From Neoarius graeffei (Eukaryota; Chordata; Actinopteri; Siluriformes; Ariidae): DNA of 64,000 bases. Positions within the stretch are counted from its first letter, which is position 1. Every line of letters begins with the position of its first letter. The stretch covers positions 52,827,021 to 52,891,020 of the forward strand of contig NC_083587.1 in assembly GCF_027579695.1 (NCBI RefSeq). The letters are read 5' to 3'. The position numbers and the translations under genes are program-made. The notes under the pieces are model-generated. The model did not search any database and was not told the origin of the DNA. It was given only the letters and a program-made list of their open reading frames with translations. This document shows, in pieces, positions 45,631 to 54,300 of the stretch.

Positions 45631-46150
45631 TTATTCCATCCACATTCATTGGATATGAGCAATCATGCACTCTGATTGGCTACTCTACTACAAGAATATC
45701 AGCTCATATACTGTGAGTAGAGAAAAACAAAATGGCGGATCGTGTTGCCGAACCAACCGAGGACGAAATAAAAACTCTACTCAAGAAAAAAAAAAAATAC
45801 AAAAGGAAGCAACAAAATATGGAATGAAAGTATTTGATGGTAAGAACATATCTTGTTTTATTTTTCACTAATTATTATTATCGCATTTTTTCACAAATTG
45901 CTCCTGTCATTTCGCCGGTTTGTTTACATTCTAAGCGTAAATTATTTTGTCAGACGTTTTGTATAAAGATTTTATTTATTGAATTTGCAAAAGAGAAAAA
46001 TAAAAATGCTCTGTTTCTCAAAATACAGTGAATGTGGATAGAATAAAACAATTATTCCACTCAATCTCGTCATGCATGGCTTATAGCCAACTCTGTGCTA
46101 TGTGCCTCGTCAGCTGTCAGCTCGTGTACGACTCGATTTTGTGGAATAAC
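45631..46150 (+). mobile_element. Hairpin-ended KIAA1958-like element, second family, copy 2
   Basis: The left block TTATTCCATCCACATTCATT pairs with its complement at about 46025-46045. The terminal hairpin is at 46051-46150. The exon from ATG 45732 encodes [20 protein letters not shown], then after a small indel [11 protein letters not shown] before a GTAAGA donor (about 45840). It lies 430 bp upstream of TRIM gene A. Confidence 0.62.
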
Positions 46151-46603
46151 AGTTAAATATTATATGGACATGAGTGTTTTACTGGGAAATACACCAATTG
46201 TATTTTTCATCCGAGCTCCATCTGGGACATGGAGAACCAAAACCGTGGCATCAATCTTTATATGTCACTTGTGATGAAATCAATGAATTGTTTTGATAAA
46301 TGAGGGTACTTTTTGTTAGTGAATGTGTCGATATAATAAAAAGAAAATCACCCGTTGGCTTGAAGATATGAAGTTTATCTTGTGTTGAAAAACTCACATT
46401 TTTCATATGAAATACATCACGGATCTGAGTAACACATTTCTCGATATTTCACTCCAATGACATCACTCCCAGTCTTTTCCTGCTGACTAGATGTGCATTG
46501 TCAAAATGGCGAACCACTTCAAAATTAAAATTCTTTTGCTTAACTTGCGTTTTTTTTGTGTGTGTGTGTGTGTGTGTATGTGTCCATGTAATATAAAGAA
46601 TGT

Positions 46604-46734
46604 TACACGGTGGTATGAAGATATGAAGTTTATCTTCTTGTATTGAAAAATATATCACTTGTTTGTTTCGCTCACTTGTGAAATGTGTATTCACCACTTG
46701 AAGATAAACTTCATATCTTCACACAACCGTGTAA
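46604..46734. repeat. Hairpin with GAAGATATGAAGTTTATCTTC arms
   Basis: TTACACGGTGGTATGAAGAT and its near-complement ATCTTCACACAACCGTGTAA bracket about 90 bp. A third half-copy of the arm is near 46360. A (GT)n run is at 46556-46577. Confidence 0.7.
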
Positions 46735-46959
46735 TATCCTCAATATATGTGTCACTAAGAATAATGACACAAGAATTACACTATATTATGAACAAAATGA
46801 TTTTGCAAAAGTATGTGTCCACATGCACATTTCATCGCCACTGCTCATGGGCAGTTACATGGATTTGGTTCAAGTCTTCCTCTTGGTTCTGAACAGAAAG
46901 AAAACTAAAGACGTGGATATCCTTCAACCAGGCGTCCACCCAGCCTGACAACCTGTACA

Positions 46960-47198
46960 CAGGAAGTGCTGCTATTGAGAGGGTCTCGATGTTTAAACTC
47001 GTAGGTGTTTGGCAACAATAGGATCTGCGCTGGAACCACCATATTAATGAAATAATTAAGAAAGCTAAAAAAAGGTTACACGACCTACGTGAATGCAGGA
47101 AGGCTAATCTACCTAAGGATGTGGGGATCACTGTTTACTGCAGTAAGATTCGGCCGGTGCTAGAGTATGCATCGCAGATCTGGAGCGGTATCCTGAAA
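46960..47198 (+). pseudogene. LINE reverse-transcriptase fragment (CR1/jockey-like end)
   Basis: The frame reads RWNHHINEIIKKAKKRLHDL, RKANLPKDVGITVYC and RPVLEYASQIWSGIL. The last block is the widely conserved IRPVLEYAxxxW motif after the palm of non-LTR polymerases. A stop lies just upstream (LVGVWQQ*). Confidence 0.75.
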
Positions 47199-47538
47199 TA
47201 CCATACATTATCTGTAACCGCTTATCTTGTACAGGGTTGCGGGCAAGCTGGATTCTATCCCAGCTGACTATGGGTGAGAGGCGGGGTACACCCTGGACAA
47301 GTCGCTAGATCATCACAGGACTGACACATAAAAACAAACAACCATTCACACCTACGGTCAATTTAGAGCCACCAATTATCCTAACCTGCATGTCTTTGGA
47401 CTGTGGGGGAAACCGGACCAAACCCACGCAGACAACATGCAAACTCCACATAGAAAGGCCGTCGCCGGCCACTGGGCTCAAACCCAGGACCTTCTTGCTG
47501 TGAGGCGACAGTGCTAACCACTACACCACCATGCCGCC
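47199..47538 (-). mobile_element. Mermaid-type SINE, variant subfamily
   Basis: Minus orientation, with CATTATCTGTAACCGCTTAT at the 3' end and the B-box complement GGCTCAAACCCAGG. No clear target duplication. It has a small deletion near 47418. Confidence 0.82.
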
Positions 47539-47816
47539 TTATTGTTATTATGATGATGATGATGATGTGCACACAACCCAAAATGCTCCATTTTCCAGGC
47601 AGAAAGCCTTCAAAATGTCCATGATGTTTCAGCTAGGTCTAAAGTGTATTTTTGGACCAGAATGACACCACTTTTACTATGGCTTTGCAAAACAGCTATT
47701 GCTGGGTTTCCCATGACATCACATCCGCCTCACTAGTTATTCAAAACTTTAGCTGGTGGTCTACCAAAGCTCAGTTGACAAAGTGTTTGTACAGAAAAGG
47801 TGCATTGCTCACAGGA

Positions 47817-48036
47817 AAAATCCCTTATGCTTGCGTTGTTTTAGGTTGTTCGAATCAATCAAACCATGAAACTGATAAAAATTTCTTCAGGATTCCTCAT
47901 GAACTAATAAAAAAGGGTGAACGAACACAGGATTTCACAAAAAGACGTTGAGAAAGGTGGCTTTTGAACCTCTCACTGAAATCGAAGGGAGCCGAGTCGA
48001 AGCATGCTCGAGTTTGCAGTGATCACTTGGTGAAAG
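47817..48036 (+). pseudogene. THAP zinc-finger exon
   Basis: It contains YACVVLGCSNQSNHETDKNF (C-x5-C as in THAP), then FRIPHELIKKGERTQ, the SKHARVCSDHLVKG end with the C and H ligands, and a donor-like AAG/GTTTGT (48036/48037). A TGA at 47949 replaces the arginine expected in RRREKW, probably by CGA decay. The start Met is missing. The conserved W is present just after the stop (RW). THAP domains bind DNA and head P-type and Kolobok transposases. Confidence 0.7.
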
Positions 48037-48431
48037 GTTTGTATCTCCCTCTCAGCTATGTCCTGAGTGTTTTCCAAGTACTTTTCTTGCTACGTGTCGT
48101 TATTTTATGGTACTTTTTTTAGTCACGAAGCACTAAAGTCCCCAGCTGTTTCTTTGTTTACTCCTCACAAAGTCCATATGCATGAAGGTTGCGACAAAAT
48201 TCTTACCAAGCCATACAGTTACAATGCGCCGTGATCACTTCTCCATCTTGTTTAACTAAGATCCAGGTCTTTAAAGGGGTTTCTGATGATCTTTGTGAAT
48301 GATTTAGCTGAGAGATAAGAGCCAACACAAGTGAGAATCAAGCAAACTATTGTTTGTTTACACTTCAACTTGCAGCGCTTCATTGTAAAGATGCAAATGA
48401 AAAGCTTTAAAAAAAAAAACCCCGTACTTAC

Positions 48432-48707
48432 ACGGGCAAAAACAATCCAGGATTCCTTCGGCAGTGACTTGATACCGATGTCCTTTACCCAGCCACATAC
48501 AAAACAGTTGTAAGCCTCCATACTCTTCCACGCTTTCATCTGTTTTGCGGTATAGAAGGACGTCTGCAACACCAGATAGTCCGAGGTGTCGGGGAACTCG
48601 ACTGAAGGGTAGTTTTCAAGATCGTATGACAAATCCTTCTTTCCCAGACTGTAGGGGTCGATTCCATTGCACATAGCAATCTTCTGAATATATCTAAGGC
48701 GAGCCAT
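48432..48707 (-). pseudogene. SWIM/YqaJ-type first exon
   Basis: The minus frame starts MARLRYIQKIAMCNGIDPYS and contains YLVLQTSFYTAKQMKAWKSM then EAYNCFVCGWVKDIG. It ends at a consensus donor (CGT/GTAAGT, 48432/48431). It is open throughout and shares RYxQK, L-x-SxYT, K-x-W/YKS and A-Y-x-F-V with the exon at 168-513. Only this exon survives; the SWIM finger and nuclease are absent. The family is from memory. Confidence 0.6.
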
Positions 48708-48839
48708 GGCTTCTAGATTATGAACATACTCTGGTAAGTTATCGCTAGTTGTTTGCGCTACAGCAGCTTTTTAGACCACCAGTTATTTCACTTCTGATAA
48801 AACTGCTAAGAAAAGTCAGTTGACTGAAACCCAGCTATA

Positions 48840-49222
48840 GGTAATTTAATTTGATGCTTCACTGATTGGTTAACACAATGCCAAATTAATTTTTGCCACT
48901 GTGCCAATTATGTCAGAATATTAGTCACTACTCTGTTTCTAACATGGGATGAACTTTAACCTGTACAAAATGTTATCAACAAGGCCAGAACTGTTGTTGA
49001 TCCAAGACAGTCAGTCATAAAACGTGTTTTTATTCTTTCTAACCTCTGAACATGCTGTGATGAAAACATAAAGACCAGGACTCAGAATCAGTCAGTACAT
49101 GTATAATGAATGGACACTGTCGAGTGTTGACTCATTTCCGATTTTGGACAGTAACTACATGATAGTTATTTAAAACGAGTCCCTGTTTCAAGTCCTCTCG
49201 AACCAGCCTCAGTCCAACACAG
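48840..49222. other. Spacer, no gene seen
   Basis: Nothing recognised. Confidence 0.35.
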
Positions 49223-49323
49223 TTGTAGATCAGTGTTTCCCAACCTTTCTTGAGCCACGGCACATATTTTACATTCGAAAAATCCAACAGCACACCACCA
49301 AACAAAAATGTCACAAAAAGTAT

Positions 49324-49702
49324 CATCTCATCTCATTATCTCTAGCCGCTTTATCCTTCTACAGGGTCGCAGGCAAGCTGGAGCCTATCCCAGCTGACTA
49401 CGGGTGAAAGGCGGGGTACACCCTGGACAAGTCGCCAGGTCATCACAGGGCTGACACATAGACACAGACAACCATTCACACTCACACCTACGGTCAATTT
49501 AGAGTCACCAGTTAACCTAACCTGCATGTCTTTGGACTGTGGGGGAAACCGGAGCACCCGGAGGAAACCCACGCGGACACGGGGAGAACATGCAAACTCC
49601 GCACAGAAAGGCCCTCGCTGGCCCAGGGGCTCGAACCCAGGAACCTTCTAGAACCTTCTTGCTGTGAGGCGACAGCGCTAACCACTACACCACCGTGCCG
49701 CC
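49324..49702 (-). mobile_element. Mermaid-type SINE inside the hAT
   Basis: The exact 12-bp repeat CACAAAAAGTAT is at 49312-49323 and 49703-49714. A small internal duplication (AACCTTCTAGAACCTTCT) is near 49640. Confidence 0.9.
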
Positions 49703-49942
49703 CACAAAAAGTATATATAATGAAATATAATGATCATCTAGTCTCAATTTACTCACAATTTACTTACTTAGTGTGAAACCTGGGCCTGTTTAGTTGAACA
49801 CAAAGCTGATATACTCACAGGAATTGAAGAAAGACACACACGAAGATCTTCCTCAACAGCTCTGAGTCACTCTCCTTTTTTAGTTTTTATAGCAGTCATG
49901 CTTGAAAAGCCCAGCTCGCATAGACAGGTTGTGGAAAATCAC

Positions 49943-50053
49943 TTTTTTTGCTTTCTTCTGACCTCTACTCATACTAGGGCCTTCATCTGGGTCAGAATTT
50001 TCTCCAGGACCCAGTTTGGATTGTGTACTTTTTCTTTTCAAATATTTATCCAT
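49943..50053 (-). pseudogene. hAT (Charlie/ZBED-like) transposase N-terminus, remnant
   Basis: MDKYLKRKSTQSKLGPGENS followed by an acidic-serine stretch and RGQKKAKK is the usual start of Charlie-type transposases (and domesticated ZBED/FAM200 proteins). The following catalytic domain is deleted. Confidence 0.6.
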
Positions 50054-50733
50054 CGCTATCACTGCTGTCACACCCGAAGCATTACTAATTCTATTGTTTG
50101 AATGGCAACAGGTAGATACACAGGTTAATTAGCTACCTGCTGCCATCTAGTGGAAGAGTATTTAATTGTTCTGTCTGTCACTATACGTCGCTGGCATAGA
50201 TGAACGAAGACAAATTATTTGCAGTAAATAAATAATAATTTTCGGAACAATTAAGTGAAATTGGATAATTTCCCACGGTACACCTGATGATCTCTCACGG
50301 CAAACTAATGTGCCACGGCACAGTGGTTGGGAATCACTGTTGTAGATGATGTTAAAAGTGGTAAATGTATCCTGTAGGGGCGCTATTGAGGTGCTTATTC
50401 ATTGATAGTTACTGGATCAGCCAGTGAAAACGGTGCAAAATATTGTGCGCTGTTCAACGCCGTTTCTACGCATTCTGTAAATAGAGCATCTGGTACAACA
50501 ATCCTGTGGTGCGACACATATATAGGAGCTTAAAGTGCATCTCTGAACAAAAGGTGACATGTCCCAGATTTAATGACGGTCCTTTGTGTTCAAGCTTCGC
50601 TCTGGAAAATACAGAAAGATTAAAAAAACAAAAAACAACCTGGATCGATATGTGATATGTGTAAGTCCATTGTCTATCATGTCCACAGCAGGATGAACCA
50701 TTCCTAATATAACCTGCAGGATCATTAAGAGCA

Positions 50734-51302
50734 TTAAGGCAGCATTCTCAGCACCACAAAAGGCTGGAGAGGCATGATCTTCAGAGGAAACAGACTGCAC
50801 ATGCTGTGGAAGAATGGAAAGACCTTCTCAGTGAAGTGGTGCGAGAACATGTGGATTACAGCATCACTGGCAGGGTCTAAAAACCACACCTCCCCTGAAT
50901 CCATGTCCAGTCGAATTCTGACTATCTGGGGTTTGACAGCCAAAGACAGAGGAGTGTATGGTTCTGAAGGAGACCGAGCACACAGCTTTTGGTCATCATA
51001 CCCAATACCCCAAGCACCGCTGGGAAAAACATTGGGTTCCTTTCTCTGGACGGACTCGGTGGTCACGCCGAGCATCCAGAAGGTGCTGTTTCCCACCTCA
51101 ACGTCCCAACAGTGCAGCCCTGAAGAGAAGCCCTCAGAGCCCAGCACATACAAGCTCCTAAACCGCTCAGGAGTGTCCAAAACTGGTGGTCTGGGTACGT
51201 CAGCCTGGTCTTCATGGTCATCATCACTGTCCCTTACGTTGGTCAGATCCGGGGACAGGATGAGCTGGGAATGTGCTGTGTTTGGGTCCAAGACAACAGG
51301 AG
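50734..51302 (-). CDS. TRIM gene B PRY/SPRY exon
   Basis: PRY/SPRY signature blocks are LDPNTAHSQLILSPDL, WMLGVTTE (in place of WEVGV) and LDMDSGEVWF (in place of LDYD). An acidic insert (DSDDDHEDQ) sits after the PRY strand, making it longer than gene A. It ends PLQPFVVLRMLP with stop at 50734. The divergence in the SPRY loops suggests a different target from gene A. Confidence 0.87.
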
Positions 51303-54300
51303 CTGAGAAGACGAATCGTAATTAGTGTATCTTACTTGAAGCATTCTAGATGCTGAAATTGCCCTTATAAAATGTATGAAGAAAAAAAACCTTACTGTAT
51401 TTAATGAAGCTCTGCATTTTGTTCCAGACATGGAACTGCAGATTGCCCAGGTACTGTGCAACACTGATTACTTCTCCGGAAGGAATATTTGCAATATTAT
51501 CTATGTACTGGGCTCTAAAAAAAAAAAAAAAGAGTCAGGGTTGCAGTCATCCTGATACCAGATTTGAGCATCACTTTTAAAATTTGTGTTTAAATAAAAT
51601 ATAAATACAATAACTAAAATATGTACAATAAATAAAATTCATCTAAATTTAACAGAGTGGCATTAAAATATTTCTTAATAGTGTTGCACAAGGTAAAAGT
51701 TTGCATCTGCATGACAGAAACATGAAAAGTACATAAAATGAGAAGGAAGAGAAATACAACTTACTTTACCAAACTTGTCTCAAAGTTCTGCCAAAAAAAA
51801 AAAAAACACATTAGAGGTGTGTACAAGACTTTTTTTAAAATCCCATTCCCAGCAACTCTCAAAAGTATTGCTCAATCCTGCTGAGTCCTGCGAAACAGTT
51901 GACCAATTTCATCCATTCCTGCAAAGATTTTTGACCAATCCCTTCCACTCCCATGGAAAGTCTGACCAATCCCACCTGCTCCTGCAAAAAAATTCTGACC
52001 AATCCCACCCGCTCCTGCTAAAAAAAAGCTTGATCAATCCCATCTGCTCCTGCAAAATAATTCTGACCAATAACAACTGCTCCTGCAAAAAAAAATTATT
52101 ACCAATCCCACCCACTCCTGCAAAAAAATTCTGACCAATAACATCCGCTCCTGCAAAAAAATTCTGACCAATAACATCCGCTCCTGCAAAAAAAATTCCG
52201 ACCGATCCCACCCACTCATGCAAAAAAAAAAAACGTTTGACCAATCCCACCCACTCCTGCTCAAAAAACGTTTGACCAATCCCACCCACTCCTGCTCAAA
52301 AATTTAGAAAAATCCCACCTGCTCCTACTAAAAACGTTTTATCAATCCCAACTGCTCCTGCTAAAAAAAAAAAAGTTTGACCAATCCTATCCGCTCCTGC
52401 AAAAAAATTCTGACCATCCCACCTGCTCCTGCAAAAAAAGTTCAACTAATCCCACCCACTCCTGCTCAGAAAACGTTTGACCAATCCCACCTGCTCCTAC
52501 TAAAAATGTTTTATCAATCCTACTCACTCCTGCTAAAAAAAAGTTTGACCAATCCCACTAAAAAATATTCGACCGATCCCACCCAATCCTGCAGAAAATT
52601 TGACCGGTTCACAAGCGGTGCCACAGAAAATTGGTCGTCCTATCATCCAGAGGTTGCTAGTTTGAATCCTGATGAAGCATCATCAATACGGGAGATCTAC
52701 AGTACAGTGGTGCTTGAAAGTTTGTGAACCTTTTAGAATTTTCTATGTTTCTTTGCATAAATATGACCTAAAACATCATCAGAGTTTCACACAAGTCCTA
52801 AAAGTAGATAAAGAGAACCCAGTGAAACAAACGAGACAAAAATATTATACTTGGTCATTTATTTATTGAGGAAAATGATCCATATCTGTGAGTGGCAAAA
52901 GTATGTGAACCTTTGCTTTCAGTATCTGGTGTGACCCCCTTGTGCAGCAATAACTGCAACTAAACGTTTCCGGTAACTGTTGATCAGTCCTGCACACCGG
53001 CTTGGAGGAATTTTAGCCCATTCCTCCATACAGAACAGCTTCAACTCTGGGATGTTGGTGGGTTTCCTCACATGAACTGCTCGCTCCAGGTCCTTCCACA
53101 ACATCTCATCTCATCTCATTATCTCTAGCCGCTTTATCCTGTTCTACAGGGTCGCAGGCAAGCTGGAGCCTATCCCAGCTGACTACGGGCGAAAGGCGGG
53201 GTACACCCTGGACAAGTCATCAGGTCATCACAGGGCTGACACATAGACACAGACAACCATTCACACTCACATTCACACCTACAGTCAATTTAGAGTCACC
53301 AGTTAACCTAATCTGCATGTCTTTGGACTGTGGGGGAAACCGGAGCACCCGGAGGAAACCCACGCGGACACGGGGAGAACATGCAAACTCCCCTTCCACA
53401 ACATTTCGATTGGATTAAGGTCAGGACTTTGACTTGGCCATTCCAAAACATTAACGTTATTCTTGTCAGGAGTGGTGAGCTGAGGTGAAGTGAGGACCCA
53501 AGAGCAAAGAAGAATAAAGTGAATGTTTTGGAATGGCCAAGTCAAAGTCCTGACCTTAAGCCTAGGTCACAACCGGACGTACGATTTTTTGGCCGTGCGA
53601 TTTTTGGCGTTTCCCAAATCGCTGCGGGTTTTTTTTTGTTTGTGGAGAAAGACGCACGTTGGCCGTAAGTTTGTCTTGCAACCTGAAAAAAACGTAAGCG
53701 CCCGTAGAGTTTGTTTGACATGACAAAGAACCTCTGCGGCCAGTCTACGGCTCGAAAATCAGCACGTCACACGTGCGCGCCCTCCGTGCGTTTCACGCGC
53801 ACCCTCCGTGCGTTTCTTGCGTTTTTTGCATGTAGACCGGCCGTAGGAGTACGTACGGCCGGTTGTGACCGAGGCTTTAATCCAATCGAAATGTTGTGGA
53901 AGGACCTGAAGCGAGCAGTTCATGTGAGGAAACCCACCAACATCCCAGAGTTGAAGCTGTTCTGTACGGAGGAACGGGCTAAAATTCCTCCAAGCCGGTG
54001 TGCAGGACTGATCAACTGGAAACGTTTAGTTGCAGTTATTGCTGCACAAGGGGGTCACACCAGATACTGAAAGCAAGGGTTCACGTACTTTTGCCACTCA
54101 CAGATATGTAATATTGGATCATTTTCCTCAATAAATAAATGACCAAGTATAATATTCTTGTCTCATTTGTTTAACTGGGTTCTCTTTATCTACTTTTAGG
54201 ACTTGTGTGAGACTCTGATGATGTTTTAGGTCATATTTATGTAGAAATATAGAAAATTCTAAAGGGTTCACAAACTTTCAAGCATCATTGTATCTGGTGG

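Larger units (their letters stand above)
47700..48836. mobile_element. Non-autonomous TIR element with THAP exon at one end and SWIM/YqaJ-type exon at the other
   Basis: The ends GCTGGGTTTC (47701) and GAAACCCAGC (to 48835) are inverted. A second matching patch, AACTGGTGGTCTA-like, lies about 50 bp inside each end. A THAP exon faces inward from the left and a SWIM/YqaJ-type exon faces inward from the right. The middle, where both genes would continue, is missing. The target duplication is not resolved. Confidence 0.6.
49231..50339 (-). mobile_element. Non-autonomous hAT (Charlie-like) with 8-bp target duplication
   Basis: The ends CAGTGTTTCCCAACC and GGTTGGGAATCACTG carry the exact duplication TTGTAGAT (49223-49230 and 50340-50347). 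It contains a SINE (49324-49702) and a transposase N-terminal remnant. Confidence 0.93.
52705..54290. mobile_element. Chimeric inverted Tc1: two 3' halves facing each other, with later insertions
   Basis: The outer ends are Tc1 termini with TA duplications (52703-52704, 54291-54292). From the left, the C-terminal transposase coding is on the minus strand (52917-53104 and 53405-53463). From about 53507 the same C-terminal coding runs on the plus strand (to AAQGGHTRY at 54070). No N-terminal half exists. A 43-bp gypsy LTR piece lies at the junction. Confidence 0.85.

Noticed and set aside
51909-52727. Frames of 80-126 residues rich in FFAGADVIGQN or NPIRSCKK motifs
   Set aside because: They come from the 33-38-bp minisatellite in the TRIM B intron.
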